Below, piece by piece: positions 15,797 through 24,360 of a DNA stretch of 39,880 nt. Positions within the stretch are counted from its first letter, which is position 1, and each line of letters begins with the position of its first letter. This stretch comes from JAMCRD01 sp964633405. GTDB lineage: Bacteria; Patescibacteriota; Minisyncoccia; UBA6257; Colwellbacteraceae. A model generated the notes under the pieces. It searched no databases. It was not told the DNA's origin and saw only the letters and a program-made list of their open reading frames with translations. The stretch covers positions 1 through 39,880 of the forward strand of contig CAZWFV010000001.1 in NCBI GenBank assembly GCA_964633405.1, written 5' to 3'. A program made the translations under genes and the position numbers.

Positions 15797-16309
15797 ATGA
15801 AATCACATAGAGGTTTTACCCTTATCGAAATGTTGATCGTTATTGCGATCATCGCCATATTGGCAGGTATAGTTCTGTCTAGCGTGAGTAGTTTCCAGGC
15901 TAGGGCTAGAGACACCCTAAGAATAGGCGACCTTAGAAACATTCAGAACTACCTGGAATTGTTCTTCAATAAGTGTGGATATTACCCGGGCAACGTCGAT
16001 GCTAGTGGTAATTGCACTCTAGGCAATACTCCTACTACATGGCAGGACTTGCAGACTTTGATGACCAAGACTGCGGCTGTAACCACGCAATTCCCAGCGG
16101 ACCCCATACCTTCGCACAGTTTCTGTTATCAGTCCACCAATAACGGTCTTGGTTATGTTGTCGGTGCCATATTGGAACAGAGCAACAGTGTCATAAATAA
16201 CAGTGTCACTACAAACGGGTCAATGAATATCCCCGGCAGTGACGGCGCGGGGGGCGTCTGTCAGTGTGGACCTGGTAGCGCTAACAACAGTTATTGCGTA
16301 AGTTCCTAG
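15797..16309 (+). CDS. Major type IV pilin-like protein
   Basis: The 170-residue product has a short leader MKSHRG ending at the prepilin peptidase site, followed by FTLIEMLIVIAIIAILAGIVL with Glu5. A globular domain follows with several Cys (including CGYYPG, CTLG, CYQ and the C-terminal CQC/YCV), which could form one or more disulfides. The leader is the shortest in the cluster, and the gene lies between pilC and pilD, typical of a major pilin. The start context AAACAAAAATG is A-rich without a Shine-Dalgarno motif. Major versus minor status is inferred. Confidence 0.85.
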   Translation: MKSHRGFTLIEMLIVIAIIAILAGIVLSSVSSFQARARDTLRIGDLRNIQNYLELFFNKCGYYPGNVDASGNCTLGNTPTTWQDLQTLMTKTAAVTTQFPADPIPSHSFCYQSTNNGLGYVVGAILEQSNSVINNSVTTNGSMNIPGSDGAGGVCQCGPGSANNSYCVSS

Positions 16310-16330
16310 GCCGATAATAGAAAGTATCCA

Positions 16331-17206
16331 TTGACGACTGTATTCTACATACTGCTATTTGTTTTTGGTCTGGCTGTAGGCAGCTTCTTAAACGTAGTTT
16401 CCCTCCGCTATGAAGATGGTAAGGGTATATTTGCCAACATTTACGGCAGGTCGCACTGTCCGCATTGCGGCAACACCCTGCGTTGGTACGAACTGCTGCC
16501 GGTCATGTCTTTTATCATACAGGGCGGTCGTTGCCGTTCGTGCCATCAGCGCATCTCCTGGCAATATCCGATAGTGGAATTGCTGTCAGGCTTGATTTTC
16601 GTCCTCGTACCATATCGCTTGATAATCTTTTACGGCCGTTTCTATCAACCGTACCTACCGATATTCATATGGGTGATAGCTTTTCTGACCCTACTTTTGG
16701 TGTCGATCATAGATTTCCGGCAGCAGATTATCCCGGACAGTCTTAGTATATTCATGGGTCTGTTAGGTGTAGCTATGTTCTTCATTCACGTGAGCTTGGG
16801 GGACTTCGGCTTGGCCAACGGAATCATCGGCGGCAGCTTTCTGGGCAGTTATTCTCTGCTTCTCTTCTACGGGAATTCCCTGCTTATAAACACTCTTCTA
16901 GGTTTGGCTTTCGGTTTGGTCTTCATTGGGCTAATTTATGCCGTTTCATTGGGCAGAGGGATAGGTTTGGGAGACGTCAAACTTGCCGCCGCCGCCGGAT
17001 TGCTCATGGGCTGGCCCGATATAGCTCTCGCGCTCATCGTCGCTTTCATTATCGGGGCTATAATCGGTGGCGGGCTGATGCTCTTCCGCGGCAGGTCCAG
17101 ACGGGACGCCGTCCCGTTCGGCCCGTTTATAGTTGTAGGTATTACCTTAGTCTTCTTTTTGGGGTACGATATTCTTAATGCGTACTTCCACCTGTTTAAG
17201 ATCTAA
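16331..17206 (+). CDS. pilD: Prepilin peptidase PilD
   Basis: The 291-residue membrane protein starts with TTG. The first domain has a zinc-binding region with paired motifs CPHCGNTLRWYELLPVMSF and CRSCHQRISWQYP (about residues 45-80), as in PilD/GspO. The catalytic aspartates lie in IIDFRQQIIPD (about 127-137) and in GLGDVKLAAAAG (about residues 214-225), the GxGD hallmark. Multiple hydrophobic helices surround them. It cleaves the G-F/Q bond of prepilins and methylates the new N-terminus. Its targets in this window are the products of 7188, 15797, 17178, 17770, 18287 and 18829. The 3' end overlaps the next gene by 29 bases. Confidence 0.95.
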   Translation: MTTVFYILLFVFGLAVGSFLNVVSLRYEDGKGIFANIYGRSHCPHCGNTLRWYELLPVMSFIIQGGRCRSCHQRISWQYPIVELLSGLIFVLVPYRLIIFYGRFYQPYLPIFIWVIAFLTLLLVSIIDFRQQIIPDSLSIFMGLLGVAMFFIHVSLGDFGLANGIIGGSFLGSYSLLLFYGNSLLINTLLGLAFGLVFIGLIYAVSLGRGIGLGDVKLAAAAGLLMGWPDIALALIVAFIIGAIIGGGLMLFRGRSRRDAVPFGPFIVVGITLVFFLGYDILNAYFHLFKI

Positions 17207-17792
17207 ATTGCAAGTTTCGGATTGTTCTGCTGCGGGATTTACCCTGATTGAGATGCTGGTTACGCTGGGAATCCTGGCTATATTGTCGTCGATAATGATC
17301 GGGTATGCCTCCGAAAGCGGACGGCAGACATTCCTGCTGGTTACCAGAGAGAGTGTTGTCCAGCTGTTGAATAGAGCTAAAGCCGATGCTCTAGCTCAGT
17401 ACTCTACGACCGTGTCGGGAGGCAATTCCTCTAGTTTGAGTACCTGCGGTTTTGGCGTGCACGTCGACCGCGCCGCCTATACGCTGACGATATTCGAGAG
17501 CGAATCCACAGACTGCGACCATAGGAGCAATTACAGTTTCTCTTCGAGCACGGATATCCTTCTGACCGGATCGCTCGATTCATATGTGATTGACTCGGGT
17601 AGACTCCAATTTATACAGGATCCCGATGGCGATCTGACCGACGTTGTCTTTACCTCGCCCAACTCCCAGACATACATCAACGGCGCTACCTCAAACACCG
17701 TGACCCAGGCAGGCGTGGATCTGCAGATGACCAACGCCGCCTCAGAGAACATCAAGGTTACTATAAACAATGCCGGCCAGATCAGTTGGTAA
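17178..17792 (+). CDS. Minor prepilin, GspH/FimT-like
   Basis: The 204-residue product has an unusually long leader (about 20 residues: MRTSTCLRSKLQVSDCSAAG) before FTLIEMLVTLGILAILSSIMI with Glu5. The head domain has strand-rich segments such as GFGVHVDRAAYTLTIFE and VIDSGRLQFIQDPDGDL, matching the GspH/FimT layout. The start lies inside the pilD 3' end, so translational coupling is likely. It opens a run of four minor prepilins, which in pili and type II systems assemble the initiating tip complex. Confidence 0.85.
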   Translation: MRTSTCLRSKLQVSDCSAAGFTLIEMLVTLGILAILSSIMIGYASESGRQTFLLVTRESVVQLLNRAKADALAQYSTTVSGGNSSSLSTCGFGVHVDRAAYTLTIFESESTDCDHRSNYSFSSSTDILLTGSLDSYVIDSGRLQFIQDPDGDLTDVVFTSPNSQTYINGATSNTVTQAGVDLQMTNAASENIKVTINNAGQISW

Positions 17793-18285
17793 CAACAGGG
17801 GACAGATGCTCATCGAGGCCATGGTGGCCATGGGGGTGATATCCATAAGTCTGCTGGGCGTATTCGCCTTGCTGTCGCAGTCCTTGGAATTGAGTAGGAC
17901 CACGTCAAATCAATATGTGGGGACTTACCTGGCGGCGGAGGGGATAGAGGTAGTTAAGAATATCGTGGATACGAATACCTATAAGGGCGGGGCAGCATGG
18001 AATGCAGGGCTGATTCAAAGCGGTCAGAGCAGTTACACCTTCACCGTCCAGTATGACAGCACCGCTCCAGAGTCATTCTCGGTGGACACGCCTTTATTGT
18101 TCGATCCGAGCACCGGCACGTACAACTATCAGACCGGCAACTACACCACCTTCACCAGGGCCGTAACCGTGACTAGTCTGCTGTCCGGCAATGAACTGCA
18201 GGTCGACTCCGTCGTCGGTTGGGTCAACAGCGGCGGCATAAAGGACTCGGTCAAACTGGAAGATGATTTATATAACTGGCGTTAA
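17770..18285 (+). CDS. Minor prepilin, PilV/GspI-like
   Basis: The 171-residue product has leader MPARSVGNNRG and a cleavage site followed by QMLIEAMVAMGVISISLLGVF, with Glu at mature position 5 and Gln at position 1. The stretch YVGTYLAAEGIEVVKNI shortly after the helix is the hallmark of PilV/GspI-type pilins ('A..LA.eGiE'). The ATG lies 22 bases before the stop of the previous gene. In tip complexes GspI-like pilins make the first contacts of the minor-pilin heterotetramer. Confidence 0.85.
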   Translation: MPARSVGNNRGQMLIEAMVAMGVISISLLGVFALLSQSLELSRTTSNQYVGTYLAAEGIEVVKNIVDTNTYKGGAAWNAGLIQSGQSSYTFTVQYDSTAPESFSVDTPLLFDPSTGTYNYQTGNYTTFTRAVTVTSLLSGNELQVDSVVGWVNSGGIKDSVKLEDDLYNWR

Positions 18286-18286
18286 A

Positions 18287-18826
18287 ATGGATCACGGACC
18301 CGGTAAGGCAAATAGCAGCAGTGGATTCACGCTCATAGAGCTGATGGTCGCAATGGCCGTCTTCCTAATTCTTGTTTCTCTATCAACCTCCGTGTTCATC
18401 CAGACCCTTCGTACGCAGCGCACTATCGACAGCGTAACGGCTGATAATGAGAGCGCCTCCGAAGCGTTAGAACAAATGGCCAGGGATATCCGTACGGGTT
18501 ACAATTTTACGGCTCCCGACGTCAACAGCCAGGGGATCGCCCATGACCTAGTATTCAGCAGTGCACAGGAGAATGCGACCGTCGGCTTCAAGCTGTCCAA
18601 TCAGTCCGTCGCTCGTTGCATAGATACCTGTCAGACGGATTCGGATTACAAGCCGGTAACGCCGCCCGGGGTTAATATAAGCGACCTGAGCTTTATACCG
18701 GTAAATCTTACCTCCGGCGTTCCGCGGATAACGATCCTTATGACCGTAAGCACCAGTACGTCGGGCGGGACCAGTTCCAATATAAATACCTATCTTGAGA
18801 CGACCGTAAGTGCCAGAAATTTCTAA
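18287..18826 (+). CDS. Minor prepilin, PilW/GspJ-like
   Basis: The ATG at 18287 gives leader MDHGPGKANSSSG and FTLIELMVAMAVFLILVSLS with Glu5 (179 residues). An upstream in-frame ATG at 18263 would add eight partly hydrophobic residues and overlap the previous stop by 23 bases; 18287 is preferred because prepilin leaders are hydrophilic. The mature domain includes SEALEQMARDIRTGYNF, typical of PilW/GspJ. The fourth prepilin gene follows two bases after its stop. Confidence 0.83.
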   Translation: MDHGPGKANSSSGFTLIELMVAMAVFLILVSLSTSVFIQTLRTQRTIDSVTADNESASEALEQMARDIRTGYNFTAPDVNSQGIAHDLVFSSAQENATVGFKLSNQSVARCIDTCQTDSDYKPVTPPGVNISDLSFIPVNLTSGVPRITILMTVSTSTSGGTSSNINTYLETTVSARNF

Positions 18827-18828
18827 TC

Positions 18829-19185
18829 ATGTTAACCAGACGCAACAAGGGACAAGTCATACTGCTCACGGCGATAATAGTAGCGGGCGTGGTCATGGCC
18901 GCGACTTCGCTAGCCGGGCTACTTACCCTATATGAGCTGCGGCAGGTCACGGACGTCAAGAACTCCAGCGCGGCAATCTTTGCTGCTGACGCCGGAACGG
19001 AATGTCTTTCATATCAATGGACCAAGGATTCAAGCCTCGACTGCAGCAACGGCACTTTAACCAATGGCGCCAGATTCACAACCACCAGCACACCCTCCGG
19101 TACCGGCTTCATATCGATCGGCACCTCCGGACGTTCCAATCGCGCCTTCGAGATAGACTTCAGCCAATTTGCCACATCAACATGA
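18829..19185 (+). CDS. Short PilX/GspK-like prepilin lacking Glu5
   Basis: The 118-residue product has leader MLTRRNKG followed by QVILLTAIIVAGVVMAATSLAGL. Mature position 5 is Leu rather than Glu, the feature of GspK/PilX-type tip pilins that sit at the top of the minor-pilin complex and need not interact with an N-terminal amine above. A small head domain has AADAGTECLSYQW with the AADAG motif common after the helix of PilX-like proteins. It overlaps the ligA start (ATGA). It is unusually small for GspK, lacking its large insertion. Confidence 0.75.
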   Translation: MLTRRNKGQVILLTAIIVAGVVMAATSLAGLLTLYELRQVTDVKNSSAAIFAADAGTECLSYQWTKDSSLDCSNGTLTNGARFTTTSTPSGTGFISIGTSGRSNRAFEIDFSQFATST

Positions 19186-21209
19186 CCGCGAAGGAGGCCA
19201 AGGAACGGATAGATCACCTTAAGAAGCTTATCAACAAATACCGCTATTCGCGGCTTGTTCTTAACAAGGAGCTTATCTCGCCGGAAGCGGAGGACGCGCT
19301 TAAGAAAGAGCTATTCGACACAGAGCAGCAGTTCCCAAAACTGGTCACGCCTGATTCGCCAACCCAGCGTGTAGCCGGCAAACCGCTGGCGGAATTCAAG
19401 AAAGTGCGCCACGAACAGGCTATGCTGTCATTCAATGATGCCTTCTCGCCGCAGGACATACATGACTGGTTCGAGCGTTTGGAGACCTATCTTGGGCACA
19501 GGATTAAGCAAGATTTCTACGTGGAATTGAAAATAGACGGCCTGGCCATCGAACTCGAATATGAGGATGGTCTGTTTATCAGAGGGTCGACCAGGGGGGA
19601 TGGGCAGATCGGCGAGGACGTAACCCAGAATTTGCGCACAGTTGAGGCAATACCGCTTAGGCTTGAACCGGCCGCCGGAGCGGAAGTGCCAAGGCGACTG
19701 GTGGTAAGGGGGGAGATTTTCGTGACCAAGAGGGAATTTGAGAGGATAAACAGGGAACAGGGAAAGAACGGTGGCAAGTTATACGCCAATCCTAGGAACA
19801 TCGCCGCCGGATCGATTCGCCAGCTTAATCCTAAGATCGCAGAATCAAGGAGGATGGACTCATTTGAATACGCGGTTATAACCGACATAAGGCAGAAACA
19901 TCACGAAGAGGAGCACGCCTATCTGAGAAAAATCGGGTTCAAGACCAACCCAAACAATAAACTGGTCCATTCGTTGCAGGAGATATTTGATCTTCAGGAA
20001 TACTGGGGCAAACACCGCGATCACTTGCAATATGAGATCGACGGCCTGGTGATAATAGTCAACGATAATAAGGTATTCGGCGATGCGGGAGTCATTGGTA
20101 AATCACCTAGGGCGGCCATAGCCTATAAGTTCTCGCCGCGCGAGGCGACTACGGTGGTTGAGGAGATAAGGGTTCAGGTTGGAAGAACCGGAGCCCTTAC
20201 GCCGGTGGCGGTGATGCGCCCCGTGAATGTTGGCGGTGTTACGATCACTCATGCCACCCTGCACAATTCCGATGAGATCGAGCGTCTGGGCCTCAAGATA
20301 GGGGATACGGTTATCGTAAGCAGAGCTGGGGACGTAATCCCGCAGGTAACCAAAGTCCTCAAAGAATTGCGCACCGGCCGCGAGAAGAGTTTCAGGATGC
20401 CGGAGAAATGCCCGATAGACGGTTCCAAGGTAGTAAGAGAGGGCGCGATCCACCGTTGTTCCAACCGGCTGTGCGGGGCCAGGCTGCGCGAGTCCCTGCG
20501 CCACTTTGTATCGCGGTCCGCTCTGGACATACAGGGACTGGGTCCAAAGGTAATAGACCGCTTCTTGGACGAAGGCTTGGTAAACAATGCGGTCGACTTC
20601 TTCTCATTGAACGAGGGCGATATAGCTGCGCTGGAAAGGTTCGGCGATAAATCGGCCAAGAATCTGATAGCGGAAATAGACGGCAAGAAGAAAGTTACCC
20701 TACCCAGATTCATCTACGCCATAGGGATCCTTCACGTCGGCGAGGAGACCGCACGGGCCCTGGCTGCCTTTGTCTCCAGAAGATCGGCGCTAAAGGTCCC
20801 TAACGATTTATATAAAATTTTCAACTCGTTATCGGTCGAGGATCTGCAAGACATACCCGATATAGGTCCTAAGGTAGCTTCAAGTATAGTCGAGTGGTTC
20901 AAGGCTAAAGGTAACGGAACCCTACTGAACGGATTTACCAAGGCTGGCATAAAATTGACCAAGGAAGCTACAGCCAGGGGTGCTAAATTGAGCGGGCTGA
21001 CTTTCGTCCTTACCGGTACGCTCAATTCCATGACTCGCGAACAGGCCAAGGACAGGATTAGGTCGTTGGGGGGCGATACCGCCGAGTCCGTCAGCAAGAA
21101 CACCGATTATGTCGTGGCTGGAACTGAACCCGGATCTAAATTTAATAAGGCCAAGGGACTGGGAGTTAAGATTATCGACGAAAAGGAATTTTTGGGTATG
21201 ATTAAGTAG
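19182..21209 (+). CDS. ligA: NAD-dependent DNA ligase LigA
   Basis: The ATG at 19182 overlaps the previous stop (ATGA) and gives 675 residues, the normal LigA length. An upstream in-frame ATG at 19002 would add 60 residues unlike any ligase and run inside the prepilin gene, so it is rejected. The N-terminal Ia domain and the adenylation motif KIDGLAIELEYEDG (Lys nucleophile at about residue 113) are present, followed by GEDVTQNLRT and the OB-fold (VQVGRTGALTPVAVM). Zinc-binding cysteines occur in CPID, CSNRLC, and helix-hairpin-helix repeats and a C-terminal BRCT domain complete the order. LigA seals nicks between Okazaki fragments using NAD+. It is transcribed as part of the run from the pil cluster. 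Confidence 0.97.
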   Translation: MTAKEAKERIDHLKKLINKYRYSRLVLNKELISPEAEDALKKELFDTEQQFPKLVTPDSPTQRVAGKPLAEFKKVRHEQAMLSFNDAFSPQDIHDWFERLETYLGHRIKQDFYVELKIDGLAIELEYEDGLFIRGSTRGDGQIGEDVTQNLRTVEAIPLRLEPAAGAEVPRRLVVRGEIFVTKREFERINREQGKNGGKLYANPRNIAAGSIRQLNPKIAESRRMDSFEYAVITDIRQKHHEEEHAYLRKIGFKTNPNNKLVHSLQEIFDLQEYWGKHRDHLQYEIDGLVIIVNDNKVFGDAGVIGKSPRAAIAYKFSPREATTVVEEIRVQVGRTGALTPVAVMRPVNVGGVTITHATLHNSDEIERLGLKIGDTVIVSRAGDVIPQVTKVLKELRTGREKSFRMPEKCPIDGSKVVREGAIHRCSNRLCGARLRESLRHFVSRSALDIQGLGPKVIDRFLDEGLVNNAVDFFSLNEGDIAALERFGDKSAKNLIAEIDGKKKVTLPRFIYAIGILHVGEETARALAAFVSRRSALKVPNDLYKIFNSLSVEDLQDIPDIGPKVASSIVEWFKAKGNGTLLNGFTKAGIKLTKEATARGAKLSGLTFVLTGTLNSMTREQAKDRIRSLGGDTAESVSKNTDYVVAGTEPGSKFNKAKGLGVKIIDEKEFLGMIK

Positions 21210-21211
21210 TT

Positions 21212-21490
21212 ATGGAATTCGACGTCGAGTATTATGCGCGCTTGGCGCGGATAAAGCTGACTGAGGAAGAGAAAACCAGATTCGCTAAGGAGCTGAGGGA
21301 TGTCTTGGCGTACGTAGAGGAACTAAAGGAGGTCGACACGAAAGACATCGCTCCTATGACCGGCGGAACGGATCTGCGCAATGCATACCGTGAAGACAAA
21401 CCCGGCGAATTCTCCGATTGCGGTAAGGGGGCAGCCAGCTTCCCGGACGAGAAGGACGGGTTCTTGAGAGTACCTAAAATATTTGATTGA
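21212..21490 (+). CDS. gatC: Asp/Glu-tRNA amidotransferase subunit C
   Basis: The 92-residue protein has the normal GatC pattern: ARLARIKLTEEEKTRFAKELRDVLAYVEELKEVDTKDIAPM in the N-terminal helix pair, followed by LRNAYREDKPGEF and the C-terminal VPKIFD. GatC braces the GatA-GatB interface in the complex that converts Glu-tRNA(Gln) (and often Asp-tRNA(Asn)) to the amide form. The ATG begins two bases after the ligA stop. The TGA stop overlaps the gatA start. Confidence 0.95.
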   Translation: MEFDVEYYARLARIKLTEEEKTRFAKELRDVLAYVEELKEVDTKDIAPMTGGTDLRNAYREDKPGEFSDCGKGAASFPDEKDGFLRVPKIFD

Positions 21491-22923
21491 TGATTAAACC
21501 GGAGGAGTTGACTATAAAGAGTTTCCGGGAGGGGTTGGGTAACAAGCAGTTTAGCGCTCAGGAGGTTGTTAAGTCTCTATTCGACCATATTGATGTACGT
21601 GATAAGGAGATCGACGCTTATCTTTCCTTGAATAAGAAGGGGGCTATGGACGCGGCAAATAAGGTAGATAAGGCGCTGGCCGCAGGGGACAGATTGCCGC
21701 AGCTGGCCGGCCTACCCATGGCCATAAAGGACATAATACTAATTGAGGGTATGCCCGCCACCGCCGCTTCGAAGATATTGGAACATTACATAGCCGTTTA
21801 TGATGCTGGAGTGATAAGGAGACTGAAGTCGGCCGGCGCCATATTCCTAGGCAAAACGAATATGGATGAGTTTGCTATGGGCAGTTCTACTGAGCAGTCA
21901 GCCTTCAAAGTCACGAAGAATCCTCACGACCTGTCGCGGGTTCCCGGCGGTTCTTCTGGCGGATCAGCCGCAGCTGTGGCCGCAAACATGGCCATTGCCG
22001 CCCTAGGAACCGATACGGGTGGTTCTATACGGCAGCCAGCGGCTTTCTGCGGAGTAGTGGGCATGAAGCCGACCTACGGAGCCGTTTCGCGTTACGGGGT
22101 GATAGCTATGGCCTCGAGTTTGGACCAGGTTGGTACGTTCTGTAAAACGGTTGAAGATACGGCTATTCTGTTCAGGGAAATAGCTGGTTATGATGCTAAT
22201 GATGCTACTAGCGTGCACAGCAAGTACGGCAATGAGCTGCTAAGTCCAGATTTCGATAAATTACGCGAACTGAAGGTTGGCGTCCCGGAGGAGTATTTCA
22301 TTGAGGGTATGGACGCCGACGTCAGTTCTGCTATTCAGGAGACAATAAAGAGATTCGAGTCTCTTAAGATTAGAGTCAAGAAGATACACTTGCCTCATAC
22401 CAAGTATGCCCTGTCGGTCTATTACATAATCATGCCTGCGGAGGTAAGCACGAACTTGGCACGTTATGACGGCATACGCTACGGTGACCGTGCTAATACG
22501 GGCAATCTTCTTAATCTTTATTACCAGGATCGCGGAAGCGGCTTTGGTCCAGAATCAAAGCGCCGCTCTATATTGGGAACATTCGTTCTCTCCGCTGGTT
22601 ATTATGACGCTTACTATGCCAAGGCCCAGAAGGTGAGGTCGCTCATAAGACAAGATTTTGATAAGGCGTTTAAGGATGTGGACGTTATCCTCACTCCCGT
22701 TACACCATCGCTGCCATTTAAAATTGGCGAGAAGACATCCGACCCCCTGCAGATGTATTTGTCGGATATATTTACCATACCGCCTAACCTAGCTGGACTG
22801 CCTGGAATATCGATACCGGTTAAGGGCAGGGAGAGTAAATTGCCGGTGGGGTTCCAACTCATCGGTAAGTCGTGGCACGAAGCCGATATTCTAGGGTTGG
22901 GTCAGTACTATGAACGAAATTGA
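21490..22923 (+). CDS. gatA: Asp/Glu-tRNA amidotransferase subunit A
   Basis: The ATG at 21490 overlaps the gatC stop (TGATG) and gives 477 residues; a TTG one codon earlier is less likely. The amidase signature is complete: the catalytic Lys in GLPMAIKDII (near residue 78), the cis-Ser in PGGSSGGSAAAVA and the nucleophilic Ser in GTDTGGSIRQPAAFCGVVG. The GMKPTYGAVSRYGV block is also present. GatA hydrolyses glutamine and channels ammonia to GatB. gatB itself is about 9.3 kb away at 32252-33718. The transcript ends at the hairpin directly after the stop. Confidence 0.97.
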   Translation: MIKPEELTIKSFREGLGNKQFSAQEVVKSLFDHIDVRDKEIDAYLSLNKKGAMDAANKVDKALAAGDRLPQLAGLPMAIKDIILIEGMPATAASKILEHYIAVYDAGVIRRLKSAGAIFLGKTNMDEFAMGSSTEQSAFKVTKNPHDLSRVPGGSSGGSAAAVAANMAIAALGTDTGGSIRQPAAFCGVVGMKPTYGAVSRYGVIAMASSLDQVGTFCKTVEDTAILFREIAGYDANDATSVHSKYGNELLSPDFDKLRELKVGVPEEYFIEGMDADVSSAIQETIKRFESLKIRVKKIHLPHTKYALSVYYIIMPAEVSTNLARYDGIRYGDRANTGNLLNLYYQDRGSGFGPESKRRSILGTFVLSAGYYDAYYAKAQKVRSLIRQDFDKAFKDVDVILTPVTPSLPFKIGEKTSDPLQMYLSDIFTIPPNLAGLPGISIPVKGRESKLPVGFQLIGKSWHEADILGLGQYYERN

Positions 22924-22925
22924 TT

Positions 22926-22950
22926 AAAACCGCCCGATTGGGCGGTTTTA
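22926..22950. terminator. Bidirectional Rho-independent terminator (gatA / murD-tRNA-Asp)
   Basis: A 10-bp perfect stem AAAACCGCCC (22926-22935) and GGGCGGTTTT (22940-22949) encloses the loop GATT. It starts three bases after the gatA stop on the plus strand and lies four bases downstream of the tRNA-Asp 3' end on the minus strand. The A and T runs flanking the GC core make it usable in both directions. Confidence 0.9.
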
Positions 22951-22953
22951 TAT

Positions 22954-23031
22954 TGGCGCAGCCGGCCGGATTTGAACCGGTGATCTTCTCCGTGACAGGG
23001 AGACGTGTTAACCAGGCTACACTACGGCTGC
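22954..23031 (-). tRNA. tRNA-Asp (anticodon GTC)
   Basis: On the minus strand, the acceptor stem is GCAGCCG (23031-23025) with CGGCTGC (22964-22958). The anticodon stem TCTCC/GGAGA encloses CTGTCAC, anticodon GTC. The T arm is ACCGG-TTCAAAT-CCGGC with one outer A-C mismatch. The discriminator is G (22957), and the CCA end is encoded at 22956-22954, unlike the other three tRNAs in the window. It starts six bases after the murD stop and is likely cotranscribed with it. Confidence 0.95.
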
Positions 23032-23037
23032 ATCTTT

Positions 23038-24279
23038 TTACTTTGTGTAAGTATAATGGTGAGCAAGTCTTTTTACAATTCCGTTGAATTTCTCGCCCCG
23101 TTCCTGATAGTCGCGGAACATGTCGAAGCTGGTCGCGCCCGGAGAGAATACGATATTGTCAGCGATTTTGGCTGCAGTCAGAGCCGCCTTCAGCGCTTTT
23201 TCTAGATTGCCGTCCACTATTTTAATCGGCCTAGTCCCTCTTATGGAGTTGGCTATCTTTCGGCGGCATTCCCCATATACGATTACCGACTCAACGCTTG
23301 ATCGGTGAAGCGCTTTCCTTACAGGACCGAAGTCCAAATTCTTGTCTCTCCCGCCCATTATAATTACCGCCGGTTCACTGAAGGCATCGATTGCGGCGAC
23401 AGTGGTTAGGGAATTGGTCGAAGCCGAATCGTTATAGATCCTTCTCTCGCCGATCTTCCCTATATACTGCAAGCGGAGGGGAAGTCCCCGATAACTTACG
23501 ATCGTTTTCCGTATCACTTCTTCTGGAACATGCATTTCCCCGCCGACCGCGGCGGCCACGGATACGTTTAGGAAATTATGATGACCCCGTATCTTCAGTT
23601 CGCTCGGGTTTATTGTCGAAGACCCATCGGCGTCTACCCTCACTTTCCGGCCGCGGCTGGCCTTGGCTATTCGTTCCGCGTATCCGTTGCCTGCAGCATA
23701 AACGACGGTATCTCTTTTAGTCTGGAACTTAGTTATCCTAACTTTGGCCTCGAAATACTCGCGCAAATTCTTATGTAAGTCCATGTGATCTGGAAATATG
23801 CTCAATACTACGGCTATGTCGGGCGAGAAGCGCAGATCCTGAAGCTGGAAACTCGATAATTCGAGTACGGTTACGGAGTCGTTCCTGAGACGGTTGAGTA
23901 TGGTTATAGCCGGTCTGCCGATATTACCGGCGAGATAAGCATCACGCCCATCGTTTTTGAGGATCTTATAAATCAGGGCTGAAGTTGTTCCCTTGCCCTT
24001 GGTGCCGGTTACGCCGATTATCTTTCCCTTAGCTTTCTCAAAAAATAATTCGGTTGCGCTGGATAACCTTACTCCCTTCTTGATGACCCGTTGTATCTCT
24101 GGTAGGTTATACGGTATTCCTGGAGAACGGTATATCACATCGAATTGATCCAACTTATCGAGATAGTTCGGATCGAACTTACGGTCGAGCACCGTAATAT
24201 TCTGCCTGGATTTATGCCTGCTTAAGTATCTGTACAATGACCGACCCTCTCTCCCGAATCCTAAGATAGCAATTTTCAT
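23038..24279 (-). CDS. murD: UDP-N-acetylmuramoyl-L-alanine--D-glutamate ligase MurD
   Basis: The 413-residue protein is slightly shorter than typical MurD (about 440-450). An N-terminal Rossmann-like domain (MKIAILGFGREGRSLYRYL, IYRSPGIP) is followed by the ATP-binding motif GVTGTKGKGTTSALIYKIL, the conserved LELSSFQLQ block, and INPSELKIRGHHNFLNVSVAAA with the invariant His and Asn. The C-terminal domain has IYNDSASTNSLTTVAAI, IMGGRDKNLDF and VVFSPGATSFDMFRDYQERGEKF. It adds D-glutamate to UDP-MurNAc-L-Ala in peptidoglycan precursor synthesis. Other mur genes are not in the window. The ATG is at 24279; GATAAA ends nine bases before it on the minus strand and may be its -10. tRNA-Asp follows. 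Confidence 0.96.
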   Translation of the reverse strand: MKIAILGFGREGRSLYRYLSRHKSRQNITVLDRKFDPNYLDKLDQFDVIYRSPGIPYNLPEIQRVIKKGVRLSSATELFFEKAKGKIIGVTGTKGKGTTSALIYKILKNDGRDAYLAGNIGRPAITILNRLRNDSVTVLELSSFQLQDLRFSPDIAVVLSIFPDHMDLHKNLREYFEAKVRITKFQTKRDTVVYAAGNGYAERIAKASRGRKVRVDADGSSTINPSELKIRGHHNFLNVSVAAAVGGEMHVPEEVIRKTIVSYRGLPLRLQYIGKIGERRIYNDSASTNSLTTVAAIDAFSEPAVIIMGGRDKNLDFGPVRKALHRSSVESVIVYGECRRKIANSIRGTRPIKIVDGNLEKALKAALTAAKIADNIVFSPGATSFDMFRDYQERGEKFNGIVKRLAHHYTYTK

Positions 24280-24344
24280 CAGCTACAATTTATCACATGT
24301 GCGCCATACTTGCATTGGGAGCAGGAGATAGAGCAAAATTGAAC

Positions 24345-24353
24345 TGCTTAAAT
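24345..24353 (+). promoter_or_regulatory. Possible extended -10 of the tRNA(CAT) gene
   Basis: TGCTTAAAT fits an extended -10 with two mismatches in the hexamer. It ends seven bases before the first base of the tRNA, so transcription could begin at the mature 5' end. TATAGT at 24353-24358 is an alternative hexamer, but it lies too close to the tRNA. No -35 was seen. Confidence 0.3.
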
Positions 24354-24360
24354 ATAGTTT

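Noticed and set aside
19002..19181. Sixty-residue N-terminal extension of LigA
   Set aside because: It lies wholly inside the last prepilin gene in another frame, is unlike LigA, and the ATG at 19182 gives the standard length with ATGA overlap.
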